Below are positions 1 through 10,533 of a stretch of DNA of 64,000 nucleotides, piece by piece (within the stretch, counting starts at the first letter, position 1; each line of letters starts with the position of its first letter). The notes beneath the pieces were generated by a model that was not told the DNA's origin, ran no database searches, and worked only from the letters and a program-made list of their open reading frames with translations. The stretch covers positions 145,629,299 to 145,693,298 of the forward strand of contig CM062808.1 in assembly GCA_031772625.1 (NCBI GenBank), in the 5' to 3' direction. The DNA is from Pinus tabuliformis (taxonomy: Eukaryota > Streptophyta > Pinopsida > Pinales > Pinaceae). The position numbers and the translations under genes were made by a program.

Positions 1-391
1 GTTAACCAGGGGGTTAGAGGGGGGGTCACATGGGGTTTGAGGCATACCCATAACCCCACTTTATGGGGTCCGAGGTAGCGCCCCAGAAAATTTTGGTTTT
101 GGAACCTATGTTAGGTTGGGCGGACCCACCTATGGTTTTGTGCATGTCTTTCACAAATGTTTTTGGATGCGATGGTTTTCGGTCCATGGTATTGGATGCT
201 TCGGCATGTATAAATATGTATTATAACATTGAAAGGAATATAATGAAAAATCAAGCTGGTAGTCCCAGTTTTTGGATCTAGTGGGAAAATCTCTTTGTAT
301 ATGTGTTTTATGTGTTATGATCTCGCATTGTTTATTTTCTGTGTTTTAGAATTCGTATGCAGGTAATTTCTGTACGGGGTTAAAACCTACA
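1..391 (+). repeat. Copia LTR of the H family, cut by the window edge
   Basis: This matches the reverse complement of both LTRs of element H (8713-9108 and 21034-21485), so it belongs to the same copia family but lies in plus orientation. It ends ...AAAACCTACA at 391. A TATA-like TATAAATAT lies near 209. The sequence after 391 is gypsy gag of element D, not the TGGTATCGAAGC primer site that follows the H 5' LTR. It is therefore a solo LTR or the 3' LTR of an element extending left of the window. The first LTR bases are outside the window. Confidence 0.9.
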
Positions 392-1153
392 ACCATGTGA
401 TCCTACTTGTGTGACTCCTGCTATGGGTTTAGGCCCAGGTGGTCCTACTGGTGTAGACGTGGCATTTGCGCCTCACAACCTCAGAAATTATGTAGCAACA
501 TGACCTTCCACTAAGTAGGTTGTACACCATACATTTGGTCACGTTAGACAGGCTAGTTACAGATATTAAACTTCTCTGTCAGACTTGCAATTTGATGTTG
601 TAGACCCAAAATAGATGGATCATGTGGTGTTTCTCCCACCTGGTACTCGGGTGGGTATATCCTTCCATAGCTTCAATTTGAGTTTCTTGCTTGAGAGCAT
701 CTTGTAGTGTATCAATTTTCAGTTGTGTCAATGGCATACAGGTGAGAGGAAATAATGCTTTGATAAATCAGTCTCTTTGATGACTTGGATCTATCGAGTA
801 AATCAATTTACCAATTGTGTCCTTAAATATTTTCATCATCTCCCATGCAATCTCTCCCTCCCATTGTTTTATCTCCCACAACTTCAACAACCCTTGCTGA
901 TTGGTTTGTGGAAGTTTAAATTCTTGTACAAATTCTCTTTTAACATCATCCACAGTTGGATTCTGGTGTAGCTATGACCACTTTATGAACCATCTCAAGG
1001 CTCTTTCCCTAAAAGTGGTCTATAATTAGATTAATTTCCATCATATGGAATCTAGCGGGCCATCCAAATGGCTTCACACAGATACTAGTGTTTTTCTATG
1101 TCGTCATTGTCTTCACCAGAGAACTCAGGATACCTCGTGAATGATCCCGCCAT
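392..1153 (-). pseudogene. Gypsy gag, N-terminal part (element D), degraded
   Basis: Reading minus from an ATG at 1153 gives a start of the form MAGSFTRYPEFSGEDNDD, which I recognise as the N-terminus of a plant Ty3/gypsy Gag (capsid precursor of the virus-like particle). It continues through the Retrotrans_gag-like region (ALRWF, DDVKREFVQEF at 768-953) to a Pro/Gly-rich hinge near 400-470. Several stops and frameshifts interrupt it. The gene is cut at 391 by a copia LTR, so the zinc knuckle and pol are missing from the window. Confidence 0.75.
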
Positions 1154-2314
1154 TTTTTACTAATTTTGTGCTAAGAGCACAAATCTTTGCAATGAAGGAT
1201 GTAGCGATCCTTGTAAAGTCATACCACTACTACTAATCCCATTGCTTCTAGCACTAACTTTATAATTAACATGCACACTATGAACTCTTATAGTTTGATT
1301 AACTTAGATAGGAACTTGTCACGATTGTGATAGAGTACTAGGGGAAGGTTAGGGGAGACACTACCTAAGCTTCGGGGAGGCATATCATTGATTCCTTTAG
1401 ATGCATCATCTTCAATAAAAAATATCCTTATATAAAAATGCATTTCATCTTTTAGGATTCCCTCCAAGCCTAGGTGGCCCTTTTCACCCAACATTTCCAT
1501 CTCCATTAGCAGGGATAGGTCCCTATCACCTTCTGGACCCATTGCGTTGTGACCGTCTTTGCCCCTCCCACTGAGCTTCCTTCCAAAATTTCTCCTTCTT
1601 ATGGATCTCTCAACACTCCTCTTGCTTGGTGCAATCTCTTCTGACACCTTTTAATCATCTACATGGCCCTTTCCCGCCATTTCTCCACTATCTGCACTCT
1701 TCTTAGGCTCTTAGAGCCCTAACCTTTCAAGAGTCATCTCCATCCATCCTCGTGACAGTATCATAGTTTCCCGCTCTATATCATATCTCCCTTTAGTTAC
1801 TTTTCCTAGTAATGGGTGTTTATGTTGCCATGCTTGGGTTCTGGAACACCAACAAGTCCTCTTCCACCATTAAAACCTTGATCCATAGGGTAACCTCTTT
1901 TAGTAGCTTCCATCACAACCCCGATTAGAACAAGGCTTCAGATTTCGAAAAAGGCTGATGAATTTCTACTGCAAACTCAATAATATACCCTTCTAGCCTG
2001 GTATGCACCCTGAAATCTATAGCTCTCATCAGATTTGTATTGAGACAATGTGGTGTAGTGAGCTCCGGTTGATCCCAGGTATGACGAGATGGGTTTTTTC
2101 CACTAGAATTTCCTTTCACCTACAATCTCTGCAACCAATTGTAAAGTTCTTCTGGGAAATTTCACCAGAAGATCAGGTACTAATCACTAGTCAGATCTAA
2201 ATATAGGATTTCCTCCTTTAGCTTGCCAATAGTTTGTTGGCGAAGTTGAGCTTGCTGAGAAACAAATTGGTCCACTTGCTCATCCCACCATTTTTGTAGT
2301 TATTTCTTAGATAT
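1154..2314 (-). other. Element D region between primer site and gag start
   Basis: This stretch lies between the probable primer-binding site at 2315 and the gag ATG at 1153. On the minus strand, 1925-2290 has protein-like character (WWDEQVDQF, SQQAQLRQQ) with stops. A 119-codon open frame at 1288-1647, rich in Arg, Lys, Glu and Gly, has no family I recognise. It may be an upstream gag leader segment or an extra ORF between the primer site and gag. I infer no function. Confidence 0.45.
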
Positions 2315-2325
2315 CCTCGATACCA
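2315..2325 (-). promoter_or_regulatory. Probable primer-binding site of element D
   Basis: Minus strand TGGTATCGAGG resembles the initiator-Met tRNA primer site TGGTATCAGAGC used by many plant LTR elements. It lies between a non-coding AT-rich stretch that looks like an LTR and the gag leader. Confidence 0.5.
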
Positions 2326-3048
2326 TATTACAAACCCACTTTTTGAATTTCAGGTCTTGAAAATGGAACCATATTTTGGCACATAAATAACAACAGGTTC
2401 GAGACCTCGGGTTTAGGAACAAGGGCCAACGAGGTTTCGTTGTAGTCTAGCACAATGCCAAAATTATCACCTTACCCTGAATGGTTAAGGAGTCACACTT
2501 GAGGCCTGTCGCAACCTTAGTTAGATAAGGGCTAAAATATAGTAACACATAGAATCATATTAGAGAATCAAGATTAGAGAACATTGGATCATTCTACAAG
2601 GAGTTCGGATCGCAACAAGCCATACAGGCTGTAATAGAGAGACTACTTAAATAAGCACATACATAAAAAAAATAAAGAACTAGAATAACATACAACTAAT
2701 GCACTATGATCCCAATATCAGTCTTCATAATTGATATGAGAGGCGAATATATTACATCAGGATCAAGGCCTCTTCCTCAACATACAAGACTTTAACAAGA
2801 TATAATACAATATTATCGAATGATAGATACAGAGAAGTTCTCATAGCTCCGCAACACAAGAGTAAAAAAAACCATTTATGGCTCCCCTTTTTGCTTTTTT
2901 TTCTTCTTCTTCTTTCTCTCTACGTTCCAACTTGAATAGTCAGTTCCTTCCTTTTTCCCGTTTTTTATTCCTGCAATTCTCGAACGATCATTTTTGCCAC
3001 TTGTCACCATCCTTTTGACTCTCTCCAATACATCTTAATTCCTACAAA
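2326..3048 (-). repeat. Probable 5' LTR of element D (no partner copy)
   Basis: This is non-coding sequence between the copia RT fragment, whose homology stops at about 3049, and the primer-like site at 2315. A candidate LTR start is the minus-strand TGTAGGAATT at 3048. A long purine run (minus strand 2885-2930) and AT-rich sequence fill it. The second LTR would be left of the window, so neither end can be proven. Confidence 0.4.
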
Positions 3049-3475
3049 AATGAAGGCCCCAGTAATCTGCATCAATGAAGCCTTGAAGCTTCACTCCCTC
3101 TATTCTCCTCTACTATAGCCCATACTCTACATTTGTGCCTCTAAGTTACCGCAACTCATGCTTAGTTTCTTTCCAATACATTTTGGTAGGCTTAACCATA
3201 GCTTGACGAAGTTAATTAACCACATAGCATATGTCGAGCCTTGTGTTCACTAGATACATCACGAATCCCACAAGATATCTATAGATGGTAGCATCTACTA
3301 CTTCTACAAAAGAAGTACTCGCCTTCCTCCAGTTGGTAGCTAGAGGTGTGTCCATAGGATTACAGTCCTCCATGTGAAATATCTGATGTATTTCTTAGGC
3401 ATACTTCCCATTACTCACAAATAGTTCACCATCACCCTTCCATAATTCCATGCCAAGGATGTAATGCATGTTGGC
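3049..3475 (-). pseudogene. Copia reverse transcriptase to RNase H fragment (element E)
   Basis: One minus-strand frame of about 140 codons reads HYILGMELWKGDGELF, KYA, MEDCNPMDTPLATNW, then YRYLVGFVMYLVNTRLDICY and GFIDADYWG. This is the junction of RT and RNase H in Ty1/copia Pol (compare LHYFLGxE, CxxxxTPM, YRxxVGSLxYLxxTRPDI, GYxDADWAG). At least five in-frame stops (several TAG/TAA) make it a dead fragment. It is bounded by the D LTR on one side and the B LTR on the other, so it is probably the oldest layer here. Confidence 0.8.
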
Positions 3476-3639
3476 TTGAGGGGGTCTAGACCCAGGTTCA
3501 AATTTATCTTCGTGAACCAACAAAACCCTTCACTTCTAGCCATTTCGGCAACAAAATGCATAGTGAAGGTTGCAGTCTCACTCGAAGCAATATTGGGGGA
3601 TTATAGAACTAGGTTTCTGCATCCAGAGGTATGTGTGAT

Positions 3640-4339
3640 GGGTTTCTGTTACTTCTAGGGATTTATTCTAACCTTCGTGAAACCTAACTTTAAAAATGAA
3701 AAACGTACAGTAACTTACAGACAACAATGTCTAACCTTGCGTCGATTGCCTTAATCATTCATATCAATAAGTAAACTAGAAAAACTATTACTTTTGCAAA
3801 CCAATTAATTATTTATTCATATAATTGCAGAAAACAGAGTGAATACACAGAAAATGCATAAGTAAATAGAAAGTCACAGATACACAAATATGGATCCAAA
3901 ATATTCTTTATTATGATCAATCCTTTGTTACAAACTCTTTCCTCTGTGTGCACACAACTGTAGGGGCCCCCACACTCAGCTGCGGGCTTACCAAGGTCTC
4001 CGCGCACATAGCTGCAAGAGAATTTCCCTTTGCCAAAGTACATAAAATATACTATTTTTCCTTATACTATTTTCCCTTACATAGATATTCAATGATTAAC
4101 TGGCTTCCTATGACTTGTTATGACTCCTTTATATAGCTTCTTCAATTACAATACCATGGTTCGCAAACCATGGGCAGGTCACAAAACATATTAACTTCTA
4201 ACAAACTAAGTAGCTTTGACCTTCCTAAAGCCCCTTTTAACTTCTACGACCTTCACGCTCTGCTTCCTCAAAATGTAGAGACTTTACATCGATAACAAAA
4301 ACTTTTACAAAATTGACCTCGGAAGACCTTGTCCGAACA
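3640..4339 (-). repeat. 3' LTR of element B (inner end firm, outer end approximate)
   Basis: The LTR starts on the minus strand with TGTTCGGACAAGG at 4339, directly after the polypurine tract CTTGGGGGC. It holds a TATA box GCTATATAAAGG at 4128-4137 and polyadenylation-like AATAAAG (about 3910) and AATAAATAATT (about 3815). The end is placed near 3640 because copia-like sequence follows; there is no partner LTR to fix it. A hairpin-forming inverted repeat (GGTTTGCGAACC) lies near 4160. Confidence 0.6.
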
Positions 4340-4348
4340 GCCCCCAAG
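4340..4348 (-). promoter_or_regulatory. Polypurine tract of element B
   Basis: Minus strand CTTGGGGGC abuts the LTR start TGTTCGG. The polypurine tract primes plus-strand DNA synthesis. Confidence 0.6.
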
Positions 4349-4380
4349 ACAAATTTGTGACTCGTCCTTGAGTCACTCAA

Positions 4381-5490
4381 CTGGTGGCGCCTCTATCTTC
4401 GCCTCCATCTCACTGAATTCAATCTTCAAAACTTGTAGATCTATTGTTCCATGCACAACAGCTTAACACACTTCCACAACTAGTTTTTCAGTGGTTGGGC
4501 CTTCAACTACAAGGCCAATGGTCCTTTGTGTCTGATGCATCCCCTTCAACTTTCTCTGCACTGACAGGGTCAATTGACTACCCTCTTCCGCCCAAGGCTA
4601 CATCCTTGAAAATATGATCACTTCCTTGTGATGCAACTCATCAATTTCACTTTGGATGAGCTAGCGAACATTTGCACCGGTGCTAAGGTTCACATTGTTG
4701 GCCTGATTTCATCAAACTGTCACTACTTCTCTCTGATGTCCATTTTGATCTTCTGTAGAGTTGAATCCTCTTGTAGTGAGGTTCATAATTCCATGGCATG
4801 TTCAAACAAGTGAGTGCAACCTTAACTACAGCTAGCAAGATGGCAATTTCCACTTTGAGAGCAACTTTGCACTACTCTCGGACTTCTGGGGGAGCAGTGG
4901 CTACAGCTTTAATTGGAACTATGAGATTTGAAGCTATATCTCAAACCTGACTTTGCTGATTTCTTCCTTAGACTCTTTGATTGCGATGAACAAATTTTGG
5001 TTTTTCTCAGCAAAGGTCGCTTCAACCGGAACCTGAAGCTCTGGAAGCTCATTGTAGGCCTATGAAATAGTTGCTTCAAGGTGTTGGCTTCATGTTGTTA
5101 CCTCGTCTATTTCCTTGAGGGCCTACACCTTTTCCTTGACGATTTTTTGGTTATTGGTTTTTACCTCGTTGATGATCAACAATGTGCATTGCTCCCGAAT
5201 CCTAGGTTCATCTGACACCCCTTGGTGCAGCTCTTACAAAGTCTGAATGGGAAGTGTGTCTAGGTTTAGACTTAGATTTTTTATATGTAGTAGGTTCACC
5301 CTCTCTTTGGCTGAGTCGACGTGCAGGAACCTCTTTGGAAACTTAACTGTACGAATATCCAACGTGAGTTCTGCTTCTTGGGCTGACCCGCTTGCTTGAC
5401 TCAGGCTCACCTATCCCACACTCGCTTGAATGAGCCCTGTTTGGACCTGCAATTTTTGTTGGCCATGTTGTACCTTACCTAGTGTTTGTT
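4381..5490 (-). pseudogene. Extra (post-integrase) ORF of element B, C-terminal part
   Basis: This continues the frame broken at 50737 by element A. On the minus strand the stretch from 5494 reads as a mostly open Gln-, Glu- and Lys-rich frame (QKLQVQTGLIQASVG, then VKTNNQKIVKEKV and ALKEIDE), broken by a few stops. The heptad-like spacing of hydrophobic and charged residues suggests a coiled coil. It ends just before the polypurine tract. No family is recognised. The overall plan, a globular N-terminus and a coiled-coil C-terminus, resembles the LTR-borne ORF of element A. Confidence 0.55.
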
Positions 5491-5495
5491 GGTAC
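5491..5495. repeat. Left target-site duplication of element A
   Basis: GGTAC precedes the left LTR; AGTAC at 50732-50736 follows the right LTR. Four of five bases match, fitting the 5-bp duplication of LTR elements. Confidence 0.7.
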
Positions 5496-5503
5496 TTTTA
5501 GGG

Positions 5504-5520
5504 TCCTATAATTTATAGGA
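5504..5520. repeat. Palindrome at the start of the A LTR
   Basis: TCCTATAA and TTATAGGA are inverted arms around one T. The same 17 bases occur at 45112-45128 in the 3' LTR, eight bases inside the LTR end. Confidence 0.85.
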
Positions 5521-6295
5521 TCTCAAGGTGATTGAGTATTTCAAAGTTTGTAGATTTCAAATTGTTCATAGATTCCAATGTTCAATTGATTTCACAAAAA
5601 AAAAGGAAAAGGCAAGAAATGAAAAGAGGGTATATAAAAAAAGAACAAAAGAGAAAAAATAAGAAGAAAAAGAAAACCCCAAATTTTGTTCAAATCATAC
5701 AGTCTAAGCATGATTAAACAAATTTAAATATCTGTTGATAGGATAGAAAATAAAGATCTACCAAACAATTTAATCTTGGTAAATCAGTAGCTAGGTAATA
5801 TGGACCAAGGGGAGAAATAAGTGATAGATTAGGTTAGAATTAAGGAGGAAAAAAAAAGAGAAAAAGAGAGAGGATCTGCAAGTCCAAATGCACCCTGCAA
5901 ATGAAAAAATAAAAAATGCTAGACTAGAAAAATAAGGGTAGGTAGATTGATAAAAATTCAAAAGAAGAAAGACATGAAATGCTCCTTTAAGGTTAGAAGA
6001 CATATCCCATTGTTTTTCCTAAGGTCGGGAGAAGAAATTAAAAGGGGAAGGGGTCTTATGCTATTTTCCAATCTTATTTCCACTAACCTTACTCTATACC
6101 CCTATTTTCCTATAGTCCGCCCCCTTATTTATTTCCCTACCCCATCACTTGCTTACGGATCACATCCCATCTTACCTATTCCCCATCTCTTACCAATTCT
6201 CTTCTCACTCCATATGATTCGGCAACCCGTGTGCTTTTCCGGCACCCCCCCCCCCCTACCCTCCGAAAGTTAATCCCCTAGGGGGGGTTTCTGAA

Positions 6296-6318
6296 ATCAG
6301 TGGTTTCAAACCACTGAT
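6296..6318. repeat. Palindrome in the A LTR upstream of its ORF
   Basis: Perfect 11-bp arms ATCAGTGGTTT and AAACCACTGAT flank a single C. It lies about 530 bp upstream of the LTR ORF start. The copy at 45917-45939 has one end mismatch. Confidence 0.85.
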
Positions 6319-6850
6319 GTGTCGTACTCTTGAGATTTCGCACCCCCCCTATCATACCGCTTACCACTACCAGGCCCCCCCAAAAAAATGGTTTATGTCG
6401 TTAATCAAACCACTCTCCCATTGTGATATTTTATCACTCCCTCCACCAAATGACGCCATCCCATCCCATCTTCTTATCACCTCCATTCCCATCGTTGTGC
6501 ATTCAATGGGTTGGACTGTTAGCCAACAGACCCATGCCAAGTAAAGCAACACTCCAAAGCTAAAAAAGCACCATTTCATATCCTTTTCAAAATTTTAATG
6601 TGCTCTCACCATTTGCAAGCATAATTCACTTCCCTCCAGAAATACACAGAGAGCACACAATGCATACAGAAAAAATAGTACTGTTGAAGAAAGATCTATT
6701 TTTCTGCAGTGATCAAACATTCCCATTCTCGAATCCCACTTCTGGTTTATTCCTTTTCTTTCTCCCTCTTTGAATTCCCATTTCCTCTTATCCCCTTCTA
6801 TTACAAATTCAACACAACCCAGTTTTCAGAGGTCTTTACAGAAGACAACC

Positions 6851-8712
6851 ATGGCACCAAATAAAAAGGAACAGGAGGTATTTAATCCAATGGTGCACCC
6901 ACCATTAGATTTGGATCACATACCACTTGCAGACAAGGATTTTAAGATACATCAAACACTCTCAGAGTTCGATTTATTTAACATATATTGCTGCTAAGAG
7001 GATAAATTTGTGGATGAGATGGATGACATAGGCCTCTCGGACACTAATTTACCTTTTTATATTTTTCCTAAACCACACAGTTTCCCATAATAGATCAGGA
7101 AATTCCACTCATGCTACAATCCACAACAAAGGGCAATTATGGCCTCAATAAGACATATATTGTTTACCATTGATGCCAAGACTATTATGAAAATGATGCA
7201 GGCTCCTGTAATTGAAGGAAATACTCCCTTTTCCCATGATATTCTCATTGAAATGTATCAAAAGCTAGATTTTTCTAAGAGAGCTAAAACCTTAGAAATC
7301 TTCATGACTGAGAAAACACCTCTGCCAAACAAGAATCCTTCTTATTCCTCCTCAATTTTTCCTGACAGAACCAGACACATTGTCCCTATTATTTCTTATT
7401 TACTTGGATATTATTCAAATCAATGGCTTGATGAAGGTATCATAGCTTTCCTGTCTATTCATTCAACAGAATCCAAGCCCTCTGTCGTCTTCAATTTCAG
7501 TTAATTTTTTGCAGATGCCATCCATGAGCAGTTTGTCAATTTCTTCACAAAGGAAGTGTTTCAATACTCCTCAGTTCTGGTATATATGTTTGTTTATTTT
7601 CAGGCAGACAAGTTCTAGTTTACAATGAGCAAGATGAATGAAGAAGGTGAACCCCAATTTGTGATTTTCTACACAACATTAGTGATGAAAGATCAAAAGG
7701 ACTTTAGCTACAAGGCATTTTTATAAATGTTTGTTCACCCAGCAATGAGCCTCCTCAGTGGGACTGCAGAACCCAGAATCAGTGAAGAAATTAGAAGGAT
7801 TATGCAGTTGACAGACCAAGAAAGAACAGGTGATTGGTACTTGTACCAAAATTACAATGAATTTAGAGTATATGGTTGTGAGTTGGCCCCTTATAAGCTG
7901 CCAAAGTTCCTCCCCATGAGGATCTCTGCACTTGAATATATTAGACAAATGATTAATGCAGATGAAGTGCATTTTGTAGCAGCTAAGAAAAATTCCCAGT
8001 TCAAGATCAAATCTCAGATTGGTCCTTTCATTTGTAACAACAGAGCAGCAGGGGAGGAGGTAGATAAAAGATTGAAGGAAATGAATTTCACCCACAATTT
8101 TACATGGTTCTATGACCCATGGGGTATCATCTCCAAGAAAAGGGTGGAGAACAAGTAAACAACCTATATTCACACTCAAAGGCCTGAAATTGAAAAATAC
8201 ATGAACTAGATTGAGTGGATACTTGACACATTGCAAGAGGCTAAGGAACAAGTGATTTCTTCTTCCAGTGCACAAACTCCAAGATAGTAGGAAAGGCAGA
8301 CTACTGAAGATAGAACAGAAAAGGGAAAAGAACAAGAATAGGGAATAACAGGGAAAAGGCCTAGAGAAGATCAGTCACCAGGGACTGATACTTCTATGAA
8401 GGAATTCAAACTGAAATATAGGAAAAAGCCCAGAAAGCACATGGACATAGGCAAAGAATCATCGCAGAAAATAGTCATCAATATCATTGATATTCCAGAC
8501 TCATCCCCAACTGGAGGGAAATCTTTTCCTACCACTCCAATTTCAGAAAGGCAACAGTCTCTTCAAGTTTCCTCATCTACAAATGTGACTGGAGAAAAGG
8601 AAGAGATAGTCTTTGATACATTCAGGGAGATTAAAATCAGGAATGAGATATTGAATAAGAGCACTTATGCTAAATTTCAAAAGCAAAGTGAAACTGCACA
8701 AGGTAGACTTTT
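6851..8712 (+). pseudogene. LTR-encoded ORF of element A, 5' copy, N-terminal half
   Basis: The frame starts at an ATG in a good plant context (ACAACCATGGC) and reads MAPNKKEQEVFNPM. It stays in one frame to the H insertion, broken only by stops (6995, 7088, 7091, 7502, 7616, 7724, 8156, 8207, 8285, 8288, 8339). At most of these the other LTR has a sense codon, often CAA, CAG or TGG. The stop at 8207 is shared by both copies. Aromatic-rich segments such as FQYSSVLVYMFVYFQADKF and YKLPKFLPMRISALEYI suggest a folded, mostly helical domain. I see no signal peptide and no clear membrane span, and I do not recognise the family. Spliced across H it joins 21491-23000, for about 1,123 residues in all. 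Confidence 0.85.
8708..8712. repeat. Target-site duplication of element H, left copy
   Basis: CTTTT here and CTTCT at 21486-21490 flank H. The empty site in the other LTR (about 48329) reads AACTTCTCTC, which confirms the breakpoint. Confidence 0.85.
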
Positions 8713-9108
8713 TGTAGGTTTTAACCCCGTACAGAAATTACCTGCATATGAATTCTAAAACACAAAAAATAAACAATGCGAGAGCATAACACATAAAACA
8801 CATATACACAAAGATTTTCCCCTGAAACCAAAAACCGGGACTAACAGCTAGATTTTTCTTTCTTCTCCTTTCAATGTTACAATACATATTTATACATGTC
8901 GAAGCATTCAATACCATGGGTCAAAAACCATCGCGTCCAAAAAACATGTGCGACAGTCATGCACAAAACCATAGGTGGGTCTGCCCAACCTAACATAGGA
9001 TCCAAAACTAGTGGTTACGGGTACACCTCAAACCCCATTTGACCCCCCCTCTAACCCCCTGGTTAACTACGTGGACTAGTCATGGAAAGAATATAACACA
9101 ACCCAACA
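8713..9108 (-). repeat. 3' LTR of element H (396 bp)
   Basis: On the minus strand it begins TGTTGGGTTGTG at 9108 and ends ...CCTACA at 8713. It pairs with 21034-21485 but lacks about 50 bp in two small deletions near the start. Confidence 0.92.
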
Positions 9109-9119
9109 TTCTCCCACTT
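9109..9119 (-). promoter_or_regulatory. Polypurine tract of element H
   Basis: Minus strand AAGTGGGAGAA abuts the 3' LTR start, the usual tract for Tnt1-like copia elements. Confidence 0.85.
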
Positions 9120-9157
9120 GTTGTTTTCTTTCCACAGGGGGCCACAAGAGAGGTTAG

Positions 9158-9503
9158 TCATTTTTCCAGCCCTGAAACACCCATTGTCTCTCTACACCAA
9201 AAGAACTTCTTAGAGCTCACAGATTTTGTTAATGCATCTACAATATTCTTCAAAGTGTCCACCTTTACCAACAACACCTTTTTGTCTTCTATCATATCCC
9301 TCACAAAGTGATACTGAACATCAATGTGCTTTGTCTTTGAATGATATGCGGGGTTCTTTGCCAAGAAAATTGCAATTTGGCTATCACAGTCTATCCTTAT
9401 AGCTCCCTGTACTAACCCCATACTTGAACACAATCTCTGAAACCAAACTGCTTCCTTGCTTGCATGAGTGGCTGCCATGTATTCTGCCTCTGTAGTTGAT
9501 AGT
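9158..9503 (-). pseudogene. Copia Pol, RNase H C-terminal end (element H)
   Basis: The minus frame begins at the F insertion in the motif EAEYMAA and continues through HASKEAVWFQRL, CDSQIAIFLAKNP, TKHIDVQYHFVRD, ending 9158 before the 3' LTR. These are the C-terminal motifs of copia RNase H; the Asp of CDSQ is an expected catalytic residue. The N-terminal part of the domain lies at 17321 and beyond, where the matching sequence ends QSVVAL. Removing F joins the two halves in frame. Confidence 0.9.
9499..9503. repeat. Target-site duplication of element F, left copy
   Basis: ATAGT here and ATAGT at 17321-17325 match perfectly on either side of F. Confidence 0.92.
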
Positions 9504-10513
9504 TGTTATAGACATTTTTGTGCCTTACAGCATTGAGCATGAAATGTCCATAATCTAAGGGATCCAAAGTCCCTAAACATGTTGTTCCTACCCCTAGAGG
9601 AACAAGGCCAATAAACCACAACAATTCACAGAAGTTCTCCACCAGAAACGGCTCAAGAACAAGTCAATTCAGGGTCAATTCAATGGCTCCACTGGCTACC
9701 TGCGCTGAATGTCAAAGGCAACACTGGCTACCTGCGCTGAGCGAGAAGGGACATGTGGCAAGTTCATTTCTCAAGGTGTCAGAACCCAGGAAGCTTCCAA
9801 AATGACACTTGCCTCAGGGAATTCGACTGGTGATGAGTAAGAGGTTCCAAATCTCCAAGTGGAAGCAAGGACCTCCAAGTGGAATCAAGAACTCACAGAG
9901 GGAGAGGACACTAGTCAGATCTCAAGCTGACTCATCCTCTCTCCAAACATCTATATATGGATCTCTCTCCCATGAGATCTAGGGGCTGGAATTTTGTTAT
10001 TGCAAAGAATTGTTGTTGGTTTGAGACTAGAACTATTGGGTGATTTGCTTTGAAGGAGGTGAAGAGGAGATTTCTTTCTGCTGGGAAGGTGATGCTGGAT
10101 TGGGCCTCATTTGGTTGTATCACTTCCTGAAATTTACTTCTTCATCAATAAAGCCATTTGAGTTTCTTCTATATGCATGTATCTCAATGATGTTTTGTTG
10201 TATTTGCATATTTAGTTTATTCTAATCCTTAAACTAGTTATGAATGTATGCTTCTTGTAGTCTCCCTCTCTTTCCATTTTGCAGGAACTTGGTGTAGCTG
10301 GGCCAGTGAAGGAGCAAGCAGCTGGGAGCAAGCAGAAGGAGTGAGATTGGATCAACAAACTAGCGGAAGACATCGGTTAGTTACATCCTTCTCCTCTATT
10401 TACATTTCATAAAGAAGAATACTTAGATAGCTTTGTCTTGTTTGTAGCTGAGGTACTATCACTCCTTAGAGTGGGATAGGGGCATTCCGTATTGGATACT
10501 TTTCCCAACAACA
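9504..10513 (+). repeat. 5' LTR of element F (1,010 bp)
   Basis: It begins TGTTATAGACATT and ends CCCAACAACA. A TATA-like CTATATATGG lies at 9949-9958 and AATAAAG near 10148. It pairs base for base in length with 16311-17320. Confidence 0.93.
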
Positions 10514-10515
10514 AA

Positions 10516-10533
10516 TTGACGACTCCACTGGGG
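10516..10533 (+). promoter_or_regulatory. Primer-binding site of element F
   Basis: TTGACGACTCCACTGGGG lies two bases after the LTR. Element G has TTGGCAACTCCACTGGGG at the same place; 16 of 18 bases agree. Confidence 0.85.

Noticed and set aside
5532-5717. Lys-rich frame at the start of the A LTR
   Set aside because: It is a low-complexity A-rich run; the same run at 45140-45334 has different length and no protein features.
7721-8335. 204-codon minus-strand frame
   Set aside because: It mirrors the LTR ORF of A and is not open in the other LTR copy.
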